A stretch of 64,000 nt of DNA, taken from the NCBI RefSeq assembly GCF_014204715.1, contig NZ_JACHLY010000001.1:1581001-1645000 (forward strand). The letters run 5' to 3'. The notes beneath the pieces are model-generated. The model was not told the origin of the DNA. It saw only the letters and a list, made by a program, of their open reading frames with translations, and made no database searches. This DNA comes from Streptomonospora salina (lineage in GTDB: Bacteria > Actinomycetota > Actinomycetes > Streptosporangiales > Streptosporangiaceae). Positions 10,326-19,289 of this stretch are shown here, piece by piece. Both the position numbers and the translations under genes were made by a program. Position 1 is the first letter of the stretch. Every line of letters begins with the position of its first letter.

Positions 10326-12425
10326 TCACAGGTCGGTGGCCGCCTCGATGCGGTCGCGCAGGATCGGCGCCAGGGTGCGCATGTAGCTGGCGGTGATGTG
10401 GCCGCGGTCCCAGTAGACGAGGACGTTTCCGATCACGGCGGGGCACCGCCCGCCGCGGCACAGCTTGTCGGTGAGGTCCAGGAAGGCGACGTTTCCGGGC
10501 ACGCCCTCCAGCTCCGCCAACGGCGACGTGTCGGCCATCGACGGCGACGCGCTTCCGACGCACTCCGCGCGGGGGTTCTCGGACAGGCAGTCGGGCGCCT
10601 CGAAGTCCAGGCGCGGCGTGTCGCGGACGGCGACGACGCCGATACCCATCTCCTCCAGCGCGCGCCACCGCCGCACGTAGCCGTCGAAGACCGTCTCGCC
10701 CACCTCCCCCGACCGGGCGTCGAGATTGGTGCGCGTGGCCGTGGTGAACACCGCGTCGGGATCCAGCTCGGCCAGCTCGGCCATGACGCCGGCGTTCCAG
10801 TCGGCGCAGGAGTGGTAGACCTCACCGCCGCGCAGCTGCTCGGCGCCGGTGAACAGGCACGAACCCTTGGTGATGTTGACGATCCGCCAGCTCTTCTCCC
10901 GGGCGATCTCCCGCAGGGCCGGCAGCCAGTGGGCCGCGTGCGAGGCTCCCACCAGAGCGACGGTGCGGTCGTAGGACTCGGGGCCGTAGGTGCAGGTGAG
11001 CACCGCGCTCTCGCGCGTTCCCTGGTTGCAGTCCTGGTCGTAGCTGACCGGAATGTCCTCGGCGGCATCGGCGGGGGCCGGATACACCGGCACGCCGCCG
11101 TCTGCGGCCGCACCGGCAGCGGCCCCGCCCGGCGCGGCCGCGCCCGGGTAGTCGGGCCCTTGGACCGCCAGTTCCCGCTCGCGCTGCTCGTGGGCGATGT
11201 GCCCCGACCACAGGCCCGCGGCCACCAGTACCGGCGCGATGAACGCCGCTCCCACCGCCAGCGACCACCCGCTGCCGGTCCGGGTGCGGGTGAGCGCGTC
11301 GACCCCGTCCTCGGTGATCCGGCGCGTCGCCGCCGCCAGGGCCATCGACAGGGCCAGGACGAGGCAGCCGCCGATGATGCTGGGCTGGGTGCGGTCGGTG
11401 ACCTCCAGGTAGCAGACCAGCACCGGCCAGTGCCAGAGGTAGAGCGCGTAGGCGTGCTTGCCGATGTAGTGCATCGGCCGCAGGTTGAGCAGCCGGTCGG
11501 CGCCCGCCCGCGAACCCGTGGTTCCCGCGAGGATCACCGCTGCGGCCGCCAGGGTGGGCCACAGCGCGATGTAGCCGGGGAACATCGTCGACACCTGCAG
11601 CAGCAGCCCGCACGCCACCAGCGCCGCCAGCCCGGCCCAGCCCAGCAGGATCCGCAGCAGGCGGGGCAGGCGCACGTGCGGGACGGCGATGGCCAGCAGC
11701 CCGCCCATCGCCAGCTCCCACAGCCGGGCGCCGGTGTCGAAGTAGGCCCAGGGCTGGTCGGATGCGGTCACCGAAACGGAGTAGGCCAACGACGCGGCGA
11801 AGACCAGGGTGAGCGCGGCGGCGGCCACGCGGCGCAGCGGCTGCCCGGCGGCGCGGGCCAGGGCGGCGACGGCCGTGATGAGCACCGGCCACACCGCGTA
11901 GAACTGGCCCTGCACCGACAGCGACCAGAAGTGCTGGACCGGTCCCGCGCCGCTGTTCTGGGCGAGGTAGTCCACCGAGTTCAGCGCCAGGTGCCAGTTC
12001 TCGACGTACAGCGCCGAGGCCGCCACGCCCGCGATCACCTCGCGCCAGCCCGCCGAGGGCAGGAAGAGCAGACTCGCCACGAGGATTCCGCCCAGGGCAG
12101 CCGCGGCCGCCGGGAAGAGCCGCTTGACCAGCCGCGCCCAGAACGCGGTGAAGCCGATCCGGCCGCGCCGCTCCACCGTGCGCAGCAGCGAACCCGTGAT
12201 CAGAAATCCGGTGAGCAGCAGGAACACGTCCACGCCGCCGGAGACCCGGCCCAGCCAGATGTGGTACGCGGCCACCAGGACGACCGCCACCGCCCGCAGC
12301 CCTTCGAGCTCGGGCCGGAAACCGCTGCCGCCCTCGGAACCGCCGCCGGTCCGTTGAACGGCGCCGGGCGGTTCGGGAGGGGCGGACGGCGGCGGAGCGA
12401 CGGAACCGGGGGGCGAGGGGGGCAC
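10326..12425 (-). CDS. Acyltransferase 3 family membrane protein with C-terminal SGNH domain
   Basis: About 699 residues in the OafA-like architecture. The acyltransferase-3 domain begins 'FRPELEGLRAVAVVLVAAYHIW', has about ten helices, the R/K-rich 'FWARLVKRLFPA' and 'HYIGKHAYALYLWHWPVL'. An extracytoplasmic SGNH-like domain follows with 'ALVGASHAAHWLPAL' (GxSH block), 'SCADWNAGVMAELAELDPDAVF' and a C-terminal 'DRGHITASYM' with the Asp/His position. Such proteins O-acetylate surface polysaccharides or peptidoglycan-linked polymers. GTG 12425 is preferred (GAAGAGG 5-8 bases upstream); an in-frame ATG at 12542 would add 39 Arg/Pro-rich residues without a ribosome-binding site. The acceptor polymer is unknown. 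Confidence 0.88.
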   Translation of the reverse strand: MPPSPPGSVAPPPSAPPEPPGAVQRTGGGSEGGSGFRPELEGLRAVAVVLVAAYHIWLGRVSGGVDVFLLLTGFLITGSLLRTVERRGRIGFTAFWARLVKRLFPAAAAALGGILVASLLFLPSAGWREVIAGVAASALYVENWHLALNSVDYLAQNSGAGPVQHFWSLSVQGQFYAVWPVLITAVAALARAAGQPLRRVAAAALTLVFAASLAYSVSVTASDQPWAYFDTGARLWELAMGGLLAIAVPHVRLPRLLRILLGWAGLAALVACGLLLQVSTMFPGYIALWPTLAAAAVILAGTTGSRAGADRLLNLRPMHYIGKHAYALYLWHWPVLVCYLEVTDRTQPSIIGGCLVLALSMALAAATRRITEDGVDALTRTRTGSGWSLAVGAAFIAPVLVAAGLWSGHIAHEQRERELAVQGPDYPGAAAPGGAAAGAAADGGVPVYPAPADAAEDIPVSYDQDCNQGTRESAVLTCTYGPESYDRTVALVGASHAAHWLPALREIAREKSWRIVNITKGSCLFTGAEQLRGGEVYHSCADWNAGVMAELAELDPDAVFTTATRTNLDARSGEVGETVFDGYVRRWRALEEMGIGVVAVRDTPRLDFEAPDCLSENPRAECVGSASPSMADTSPLAELEGVPGNVAFLDLTDKLCRGGRCPAVIGNVLVYWDRGHITASYMRTLAPILRDRIEAATDL

Positions 12426-12744
12426 GGGATACCTCTTCGGCGGCGTGTCTGGGACGGGGATCCGGCGACGGAGCGGCGATGCTGCGGTCGGGTACCTGCG
12501 CCGACCGGCCCGCCGCGTCTGTCGAGGACGCGCGGAACGCACCTGCGGTTGCCCGCCGCGTCCCGCACACGCCCGCGCCGGGACCGGCTGCGGCCGTGTG
12601 CGGGGCGCAGCGCCGACAGGGTATCGGCGCGGGCGGTGTCCGCGCGCCGTCGCCCGGTACGGGGATCGCCGGCGACTCGCACCTTCTCGGAACGATCATC
12701 ACAAGCCGGGTTTTATCCTCCCTGCCGCTGGCTACGGTGACAGC

Positions 12745-14187
12745 GTGGACACCGGACGACGCGGCCTGGCTCTTGCTCCCGAGCGCTTCCCCGACCCCGT
12801 GCGCAGGCGACTCGGGAACCTCGACCGACTCCGTGAGGTCTGGGCCCGGCGGCGGCGCTACGGCGCCGGGACCGAGGACCCCGCCGTCGACCGCCGCAGC
12901 ACGCGCAGGCGCATCGCGGAGCTGCGGCGCCTGGCCGGCGTGGACACCCCGGACTCCGGCGGTACCGCTGCCGAAGAAGACGCGTTCTTGGCCATGGCCG
13001 ACGACTGCCGCTCCGGTGTGCGACTGACCCCGGACTACTTCGAGAGTCTGGTGGGGACCACGCCCGACTTCGGTCCCCCGCTGCCCGCCCCCTCCGGTGT
13101 CGGCGAGCGGCTGGCCGACGCCGCCGCCGTCGAGACCCACCCCGTCATCCGCGCCGCACACCTCTTCGCTACCTGCACCGAAGCACTGGCTCCCGGACCG
13201 GCCGCCGCCGCGGGCGATCCGCCCGCGCACCTGCGCCCGCTGCCGTGGATGCTGGCCGACCTGTCGCTGATCCGCTCCGACTTCCCGCCACCGGCGATCG
13301 ACGTGAGCTGCCCGCTGTCTCCGACGGGGCGCGGCCCGGACGGACGCGCCCGGTCCGTGCCCGGCGACCTGCCGTGGCACGGCCCCCCACCGGAGGGGCA
13401 GGTCCCCTCGCCGCGGTCCGGCGGCGATCGGCTGACCGCGCTCGTGCTGCTGTTCGCCGACTTGGAGACCGCCGCCCTGCGCAGCGAGCTGAGCCGACTC
13501 GCCGGAGCGCGGACCGGCGCCCGCGGCGAGAGCGGCCGTCTCGCCTCGGCGGTGCACCGCCGCATCGTCGAGCACCTGCGCCTGCGCTCCGCGCCGCTGC
13601 ACTTGGTGCTGCGCGAACTCGATCCGGATTGCCGAGCCGTGGTCAGCAGCTCGACCGCGGGTCCCGGGTTCACCCCGCAGCACCCGGCCGCCCGCGACGC
13701 CCCGGTCGCAGCCGGTCCGTCCGACGGGAGCCCCGCGCGCGCCGGTGAGGCGCCCGAGGGCGCCGGCGGTGGGGCCGCACCCGCCGCGGAGCCGCCCGAC
13801 GACGCCGCCACGGCCACACGCACGCGGGCACCCGCCGCACCGTCGACCGGCGAGCGCAGCCTCGACTCCGCCCGGCGGGCGCTGTTCGCGCCGGGCGCCA
13901 ACGAGTGGCGCGCCTCGCTGGACGTCGACCTGGCCGACGGGGTGCTGCGGCTGCTGGTCCTGGTGCAAGAGGTCGGGTCGTCGTCCACCGGGGTGCTCGC
14001 CGTGACCGCGGACGGCCTGCTCACCACCGACGACGGCGCCGAGGACGTGCTGGCCGCCGGGTGCGCCGCCTGCGTCACCCTGGTGCCCACCGACGGGGCC
14101 GACGATCGCTGGCCCGAGGTCGAGGCGTTCGTCGACGACGTGCTGGCGCGTTCCGTCGGCCGGCTGACCTCCACCGCGCGCTACTGA
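12745..14187 (+). CDS. Uncharacterised protein, possible degenerate Fic-like
   Basis: A 480-residue cytosolic protein of uncertain family. An N-terminal helical Arg-rich segment (to ~75) is followed by a region (about 135-185) reading 'HPVIRAAHLFATCTEAL' and 'LPWMLADLSLIRSDFPPPAID'. The latter resembles the last helix of Fic-fold proteins (a '..LLRSGYPP' pattern), but the catalytic HPFxxGNGR motif is missing. The middle is disordered and Ala/Pro-rich; the C-terminus (about 380-475) is an ordered alpha/beta stretch with 'EWRASLDVDLADGVLRLLVLVQEVG'. No signal peptide or membrane helix is visible. GTG 12745 is the first start after an AT-richer stretch. The gene is convergent with the kinase gene. 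I do not assign a function. Confidence 0.72.
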   Translation: MDTGRRGLALAPERFPDPVRRRLGNLDRLREVWARRRRYGAGTEDPAVDRRSTRRRIAELRRLAGVDTPDSGGTAAEEDAFLAMADDCRSGVRLTPDYFESLVGTTPDFGPPLPAPSGVGERLADAAAVETHPVIRAAHLFATCTEALAPGPAAAAGDPPAHLRPLPWMLADLSLIRSDFPPPAIDVSCPLSPTGRGPDGRARSVPGDLPWHGPPPEGQVPSPRSGGDRLTALVLLFADLETAALRSELSRLAGARTGARGESGRLASAVHRRIVEHLRLRSAPLHLVLRELDPDCRAVVSSSTAGPGFTPQHPAARDAPVAAGPSDGSPARAGEAPEGAGGGAAPAAEPPDDAATATRTRAPAAPSTGERSLDSARRALFAPGANEWRASLDVDLADGVLRLLVLVQEVGSSSTGVLAVTADGLLTTDDGAEDVLAAGCAACVTLVPTDGADDRWPEVEAFVDDVLARSVGRLTSTARY

Positions 14188-14356
14188 CCGCGCCCGCGGC
14201 CACCGGAGACGCTGCGCTCCGGGTGGTGCGCCGCGTCCGCCGAGCGCACGCCCGGGGGCGTCCACCGGGCGGCCGGCACCGGGAACCCGAGGAGCCGCGG
14301 GGGAGGACGCCCGAGCGGGTGCGGCGGCCGGCCGCCGTAGTCGCTGCGCCTAGCGC

Positions 14357-15709
14357 TTAGCTCAGTGCGACCAGGAACAGCACGAGCAGCAGGATGATGA
14401 TCGCGATCAGCACCGCGGGCACGACCCATCCCTGCGACAGGATCGGATCCTCGACCTGGCGCTGCTGCCGGTTCGGGGGCTGCTGCATGTTCGGCGGCGG
14501 CTGCGTGGGCATGCCGTGGTTGCCGTACATCGTGTTGGGGCCGGTGCCCGGAGGCGGCCCGGGGGCCGGGCCGTGCGGTGCACCGGTCATGTTCGGGTTG
14601 CCGCCGGGCATCGGCTGCCCCGGCCCCATCTGCTGCCGGGGCGGGAAACCGCCCTGCTGCGGGCCGGTGTGCTGCGGGCCCGTGGGGTGGGGACCGGCCG
14701 GAGGCGGAGCCATACCGCCGCCGGGGCCCGTGTAGCCGTTCGGGTGGGGCGTCTGCGGGCCGCTCGGGCTGGGGGCGGCCGGGCCGCCACCCTGCGCGGG
14801 CGGGGCCCCCGGGCCGGGAACGGGGGTCTGCGGACCGCTGAGCGGCCCTTTCTCGGCGATGCGCTCGCCCTCCTTGAGGGCGTCGTCGGTGGAGACGGCG
14901 CTCTCGTGGCCGAGCAGCCGCATCAGCAGCTCCTGGGCGGCCGGCCGGCGCTCGGGGTCCTTGTCCAGGCACGCCCGGACGACGGTCTCCAGCGATTCCG
15001 GCAGCCCGGTCAGATCGGGCGGGGCGCTGACGACGCGGTGGACGACGGCGGGCACGCTGTCGGTGCCGAAAGGCGCGCCGCCGGTGGCGGCGAACGCCAT
15101 GACGCAGCCCCACGCGAAGATGTCGACCTTCGGCGTCATCTCCTGGCCCTCGATCTGCTCGGGGGCCATGTAGGACGGCGTGCCCACGATCGAGTTGGTC
15201 ATCGTGGCGGTGCCGTCGGAGACGCGCGCGATCCCGAAGTCGATCACCCGGGGCCCGTCGGGGCCCAGCAGCACGTTTCCGGGCTTGAAGTCGCGGTGCA
15301 CGATGCCGGCCTGGTGGATGGCCACCAGCGCGGTCGCGGTGGTGATCGCCAGCCGCTGCAGCGCCGCGCCCTTGCGCGGCCCCTTGTCGGCCACCGCCTC
15401 CTGCAGCGACGTGCCGGGCACGTACTCCGACACGACGTAGGGCGGGTCCTGGTCGAGCTGGGCGTCGTGGATGGCGGCGGTGCAGAACGAGGCGACCTTC
15501 TGCGCCGCCCGCACCTCCTTGGTGAACCGCCGGCGGAGATCGTCGTCCTGCGCCCACTGGTCGTTGAGGACTTTGATGGCGAATTCCTCGCCCTCCTCGT
15601 CGCGGCCGAGGTAGACCACACCCTGGCCGCCCTTCCCGAGGCGTCCGACCACGCTGTAATCGCCGAACGAGGCGGGGTCGTTCGGCGACAGCGACTCGGG
15701 ACCGGGCAT
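14357..15709 (-). CDS. Membrane-anchored Ser/Thr protein kinase (Hanks type)
   Basis: 450 residues. The kinase domain is at about 18-280: glycine loop GKGGQGVVYLG, VAIK-type Lys in 'EFAIKVL' (residue 46), catalytic loop HRDFKPGN, DFGIA in place of DFG, and APE-type 'YMAPEQI'. A Pro/Gly/Gln-rich disordered linker (about 295-420) and one C-terminal helix ('VVPAVLIAIIILLLVLFLVALS') follow, with almost nothing outside the membrane. It therefore lacks an extracellular PASTA-like sensor. It ends the DUF3499-manB-Trm112-SIS gene run, 30 bases after the SIS gene. Targets unknown. Confidence 0.93.
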   Translation of the reverse strand: MPGPESLSPNDPASFGDYSVVGRLGKGGQGVVYLGRDEEGEEFAIKVLNDQWAQDDDLRRRFTKEVRAAQKVASFCTAAIHDAQLDQDPPYVVSEYVPGTSLQEAVADKGPRKGAALQRLAITTATALVAIHQAGIVHRDFKPGNVLLGPDGPRVIDFGIARVSDGTATMTNSIVGTPSYMAPEQIEGQEMTPKVDIFAWGCVMAFAATGGAPFGTDSVPAVVHRVVSAPPDLTGLPESLETVVRACLDKDPERRPAAQELLMRLLGHESAVSTDDALKEGERIAEKGPLSGPQTPVPGPGAPPAQGGGPAAPSPSGPQTPHPNGYTGPGGGMAPPPAGPHPTGPQHTGPQQGGFPPRQQMGPGQPMPGGNPNMTGAPHGPAPGPPPGTGPNTMYGNHGMPTQPPPNMQQPPNRQQRQVEDPILSQGWVVPAVLIAIIILLLVLFLVALS

Positions 15710-15739
15710 CGATGTCCTCCAGATGCGGTCGTGGCCGGA

Positions 15740-16843
15740 CTAGCGCACGACCAGCGTATGAGCTAGTGGATCCGCGCCGTATGCGACGGCTATGTACACA
15801 GTGGCGTAATCGATTAGAGCGATCAAACCGGCGATTCGTTCCAATGCACCCGCCTGGGGCGCGGAGAATTCGCTGACCCCGGAACCGCGCTCGCGTGCCG
15901 TGTCGGCTGCGGCCTGCAGATCGCGTGCGGCCTGCGGCCCTTCGTCCTCGGGGTCGCGCAGCAGGACGAGGCGGACGGACACGCCGCCGTTTTCGACCGG
16001 ATCGTCGAAGATCGACCGCGGGCCGGCTCCGCCGAACGGCCCGTCCAGGACGGCGATCGGGCCGTCGAGCAGACCGGGCGCACGGCCGCAGACGGCAGGA
16101 TAACCGGCGATCGCGGCCAATCGGGATGCGAAGTAGCGCCCGGCGGCCTCGGCCACCGGAGTGGCGCCGCACACCAGCGGCAGGCTGCCGGCCATGTCCA
16201 GCACCGCGGTCTTGGCCTCGTTCTCCCAGCTCTCGGCGGAGGGCCCGTAGTCCGCGGCGGCCTGCTCCAGGCGCGCCGCGGCCGCCTCGTAGGCGGTGTC
16301 GGGAACCGCCGGCAAACCGGCCCGCTCGGCGGCCGTGAGCAGCGCCGCCACCGTCTCCCACGGGGACTCGACGAGCCCGCCCACGTGCGGGAGCGCCACG
16401 GCGGGCGCGCGGGCCTGCTCGGCGACGCCGGCGAGCGCGTGGTCGCGCGGGCCCACCGCCAGGAACCGGCACCCCCGGCGCACGGCCTCGACCGCGCACT
16501 CGTGCACCCACTCCGGGGTCTGGCCGATTGTGGCCGCGGCCGCGACGACGAGGTCGTGGCCGCCCACCCAGCCCGGCAGCCGGTAGTCGTGCACGGTGAC
16601 CACGGGGACGGGGCAACCGGGTCCCAGCACCGCGGCCAGGATCTCGCCGGCCCGACCCGCCGTTCCGGCTCCCACGACCACGACGGCGCGCGGCCGGCCG
16701 TCGTCGGCCAGAGCCTCCAGCGGAGCCTCGGACGCGGCGGTGCGCGCCGCGCGCAAGCGCGCCGCGGCCGAAGCCGTCGCTCTCAGCGCCTCGGCGCCCG
16801 CCTGGGGGTCGTCCAACCGCAGTTCGTCGAATTCCCGCGGCAT
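15740..16843 (-). CDS. SIS-domain sugar-phosphate isomerase (bifunctional PGI/PMI-like)
   Basis: 367 residues with two SIS-type Rossmann lobes: 'AVVVVGAGTAGRAGEILAAVLG' near residues 50-72 and a second lobe with 'SLPLVCGATPVAEAAGRYFASRLAAIAGYP'. It belongs to the phosphoglucose/phosphomannose isomerase-like family found next to phosphomannomutase genes in actinobacteria, so conversion of fructose-6-phosphate to mannose-6-phosphate feeding ManB is the likely role. ATG 16843 was chosen because AAAGGAG lies just before it; the alternative start seven codons upstream lacks one. It lies in a minus-strand run between the Trm112-like gene and the kinase. Activity is inferred from family and neighbours. 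Confidence 0.85.
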   Translation of the reverse strand: MPREFDELRLDDPQAGAEALRATASAAARLRAARTAASEAPLEALADDGRPRAVVVVGAGTAGRAGEILAAVLGPGCPVPVVTVHDYRLPGWVGGHDLVVAAAATIGQTPEWVHECAVEAVRRGCRFLAVGPRDHALAGVAEQARAPAVALPHVGGLVESPWETVAALLTAAERAGLPAVPDTAYEAAAARLEQAAADYGPSAESWENEAKTAVLDMAGSLPLVCGATPVAEAAGRYFASRLAAIAGYPAVCGRAPGLLDGPIAVLDGPFGGAGPRSIFDDPVENGGVSVRLVLLRDPEDEGPQAARDLQAAADTARERGSGVSEFSAPQAGALERIAGLIALIDYATVYIAVAYGADPLAHTLVVR

Positions 16844-16921
16844 GGGCTCCTTTCCCGCTGTCATGGGTCCGCCCCGCGCGGGCGGGGGGCTGCGTGCGGA
16901 ACCGGCGCCGCCGGTCCTGCC

Positions 16922-17098
16922 TCAGCCGATGCTGCGGGCCTCGTCCACCAGCAGCACCGGGATGCCGTCGCGGATGGGGTAGGCCAGCCCGCTCTCGTCG
17001 CAGACGAGCTCGCCCGCCTCCTCGTCGAGCCGCAGCGGCGCCTTGCTCTGCGGACAGGCCAGGATCTCCAGCAGCCAGTCGTCGATCTTCGCGGTCAT
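16922..17098 (-). CDS. Trm112-like / UPF0434 small protein
   Basis: A 58-residue protein. The family pattern is clear: 'LLEILACP' near the N-terminus, then 'LVCDESGLAYPIRDGIPVLLVDEAR'. Trm112-fold proteins usually bind zinc through CPxC and a second CxxC; here the pairs read CPQS and CDES, leaving only two cysteines. It lies between manB (52 bases upstream) and the SIS isomerase gene (79 bases downstream) on the same strand, the usual actinobacterial position, and is probably co-transcribed. Bacterial members may support methyltransferases; the partner here is unknown. Confidence 0.88.
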   Translation of the reverse strand: MTAKIDDWLLEILACPQSKAPLRLDEEAGELVCDESGLAYPIRDGIPVLLVDEARSIG

Positions 17099-17149
17099 CG
17101 CCGTCTCTCGTCTCTTCCGTCTGGTGGTCGTCGGGTGCCGGGCGCCCGG

Positions 17150-18511
17150 TCAGGCGCGCACGACGGCGAGCACGTCGTCGCGCAGCTTCGCCATCGCCGC
17201 GGAGTCGGGAGCCTCGACGTTGAGCCGCAGCAGCGGCTCGGTGTTGGATGCGCGCAGGTTGAACCAGGAGCCGTCGGGCAGGGTCACCGATAGTCCGTCG
17301 AGGTGGTCGACACCGTACGCCTGATCGGCGTAGGCCCGCTCCGCCGCCGCCATGCGGTCCGCCTGATCGGCGACCTCGGAGTTGATCTCGCCCGAGGCCG
17401 CGAAGCGGGTGTACTCCGCGGTGATCTGCGACAGCGGGCGGGGGTCGGAGCCGAGCACGCGCAGCACGTGCATCGCCGCGAGCATACCGGTGTCGGCCCG
17501 CCAGAAGTCGCGGAAGTAGTAGTGCGCGGAGTGCTCACCGCCGAAGATCGCGCCGGTTTCGGCCATGGTCGCCTTGATGAACGAGTGGCCCACCCGGGTG
17601 CGCACCGGAACGCCGCCGTGCTCGCGCACGATCTCGGGCACCGACGCCGACGTGATCAGGTTGTGGATGATCTTCGAACCGGGCTCCTTCGCCAGCTCCT
17701 GCACCGCCACCAGCGCGGTCACGGCCGACGGCGGGACGGGCTCGCCGAGCTCGTCGACGACGAAGCAGCGGTCGGCGTCGCCGTCGAAGGCCAGCCCGAT
17801 GTCCGCGCCGGTCTCGCGGACCCGCGCCTGCAGGTCGACCAGGTTGTCGTAGTCCAGCGGGTTGGCGGGATGGTTGGGGAAGGTTCCGTCGAGTTCGAAG
17901 TACAGCGGGTCGACGGTCAGCGGCAGCTCCTCCAGCACCTCGCCGCCCAGCACCGCGGGGACCGTGTAGCCGCCCATGCCGTTGCCGGCGTCGACGACCA
18001 CGCGCAGCGGCCTGCTACCCGTGAGGTCGACCAGGGAGCGCAAGTGCCGGGCGTACTCGGTGAGCAGGTCGCGCTCGGTGACGGAGCCGCGGGGACCCTC
18101 GGTCTCGGGCACGCCGCGCTCGGCCAGGCGGCGGATCTGCTCCAGACCGCTTTCGGCGCCGATCGGCGCCGCCCCGGCCTGGCACATCTTGATCCCGTTG
18201 TACTGGGCGGGGTTGTGGCTGGCCGTGAACATCGCGCCGGGCAGTTCCAGGCGGCCCGCCGCGAAGTACAGCATGTCGGTCGAGCCCAGGCCCGCCATCA
18301 CCGCGTCGAGGCCCTGGCCGGTCACGCCTTCGGCGAAGGCGCGTGCGAGCTCCGGGGAGGAGGGCCGCATGTCGTAGGCCACCACCGCCGCGGAGCCGCC
18401 GACCGTGCGCGCGAACGCCGCGCCGATCGAGCGCGCCCCGGCGGCGTCGAGGGTGTCGGGGAATACCCCCCGCACGTCGTAGGCCTTGAAGATGTCGCCG
18501 AGGTCACCCAC
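17150..18511 (-). CDS. manB: Phosphomannomutase/phosphoglucomutase
   Basis: 453 residues, alpha-D-phosphohexomutase family. It interconverts mannose-6-phosphate and mannose-1-phosphate (and possibly the glucose phosphates), supplying GDP-mannose for glycans. Signatures are 'FKAYDVRG' at the start, the phosphoserine loop FTASHNP, metal loop DGDADR, sugar-binding 'GGEHSAHYYF' and C-terminal phosphate-binding 'RASNTEPLLRLNVEA'. GTG 18511 has GGAG 8 bases upstream and gives the family's usual N-terminus. It is the second gene of the DUF3499-manB-Trm112-SIS run; a large GT2 glycosyltransferase nearby is a plausible user of the sugar nucleotide. Confidence 0.95.
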   Translation of the reverse strand: MGDLGDIFKAYDVRGVFPDTLDAAGARSIGAAFARTVGGSAAVVAYDMRPSSPELARAFAEGVTGQGLDAVMAGLGSTDMLYFAAGRLELPGAMFTASHNPAQYNGIKMCQAGAAPIGAESGLEQIRRLAERGVPETEGPRGSVTERDLLTEYARHLRSLVDLTGSRPLRVVVDAGNGMGGYTVPAVLGGEVLEELPLTVDPLYFELDGTFPNHPANPLDYDNLVDLQARVRETGADIGLAFDGDADRCFVVDELGEPVPPSAVTALVAVQELAKEPGSKIIHNLITSASVPEIVREHGGVPVRTRVGHSFIKATMAETGAIFGGEHSAHYYFRDFWRADTGMLAAMHVLRVLGSDPRPLSQITAEYTRFAASGEINSEVADQADRMAAAERAYADQAYGVDHLDGLSVTLPDGSWFNLRASNTEPLLRLNVEAPDSAAMAKLRDDVLAVVRA

Positions 18512-18652
18512 ACGCTGCTCCGGATCCGGTAGTTGTCGGGGCTGCCGCGGCGGGCTGCGCCGCGCCGCGGAACGGCCCCGGACGGGCGCCGTCCGCGTCG
18601 CCCCCAAGTTACCAAGGGGCACGGACGCGGCCGCGGCAGGCGGGCCGGAGCG

Positions 18653-19075
18653 TCAGGCGTCGCGTCCGGGATCGGCGGAACGCTGGGGCGAGGACGGGGG
18701 GTCGTGCTGCTGGGCCTGCTGGGACTCGGATTTGACCACGCGCAGATGCCCGCGCCGGTTGGTTTCGACTCCCTGGCCGACCGGGCCTTCGGCGGAGGGC
18801 GGCCGGGCGGCTTCGCGCACGGCGTCGGCCAGCGCCTCAAGGTCGTCGCTGCCGGGGCCGGCGCCCGAGGAGGAGTCGGCGGGCAGCCGCACGACCTCCC
18901 AGCCGCGCGGCGCGGTGAGCCGCTCGGCGTGCATGGCGCACAGGTCGTAGCAGTGGGGTTCGGCGTAGGCCGCCAGAGGCCCGAGGACCGCCGTGGAGTC
19001 GGCGTAGACATAAGTGAGCGTGAACACTGCTGGCTGCCGGCACGCCGTGCGCGAGCAGCGTCGGACTACGCTCAC
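18653..19075 (-). CDS. DUF3499 family protein
   Basis: 140 residues with GTG start 19075 (AAGG upstream; 'VSVVRRCSR' is the family's usual N-terminus). Zinc-ribbon-like cysteines and histidine appear in 'RRCSRTACRQPA' and 'EPHCYDLCAMHAERL', consistent with a small metal-binding fold, then an Asp/Ser/Gln-rich disordered tail. DUF3499 genes are conserved in actinobacteria between manB and a zincin-like metallopeptidase gene, exactly the order here. Function unknown. Confidence 0.88.
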   Translation of the reverse strand: MSVVRRCSRTACRQPAVFTLTYVYADSTAVLGPLAAYAEPHCYDLCAMHAERLTAPRGWEVVRLPADSSSGAGPGSDDLEALADAVREAARPPSAEGPVGQGVETNRRGHLRVVKSESQQAQQHDPPSSPQRSADPGRDA

Positions 19076-19289
19076 GGCTATCGACCTTATTCTCTCGCTC
19101 CGCGACACGCCAGCGTCGCCGGGCCGTGTCCGGCGCAGGCGGGGCGCCGTACCCGCACCGGCCGCGGGGGACCCCGGCGGGACGGGGGCACCGGACGCGA
19201 CACGGGGTCCGAGGGCGGTCGGCCCCTGCCGCGCCGTCCCTTCGCCGCAAGGGGCTGCATCCGGGCGTCGGATGGCATAGTCTCGGATC

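Noticed and set aside
10822-14265. Minus-strand open frame over 1100 codons
   Set aside because: It runs through both the acyltransferase gene in another frame and the plus-strand Fic-like gene, without protein-like composition.
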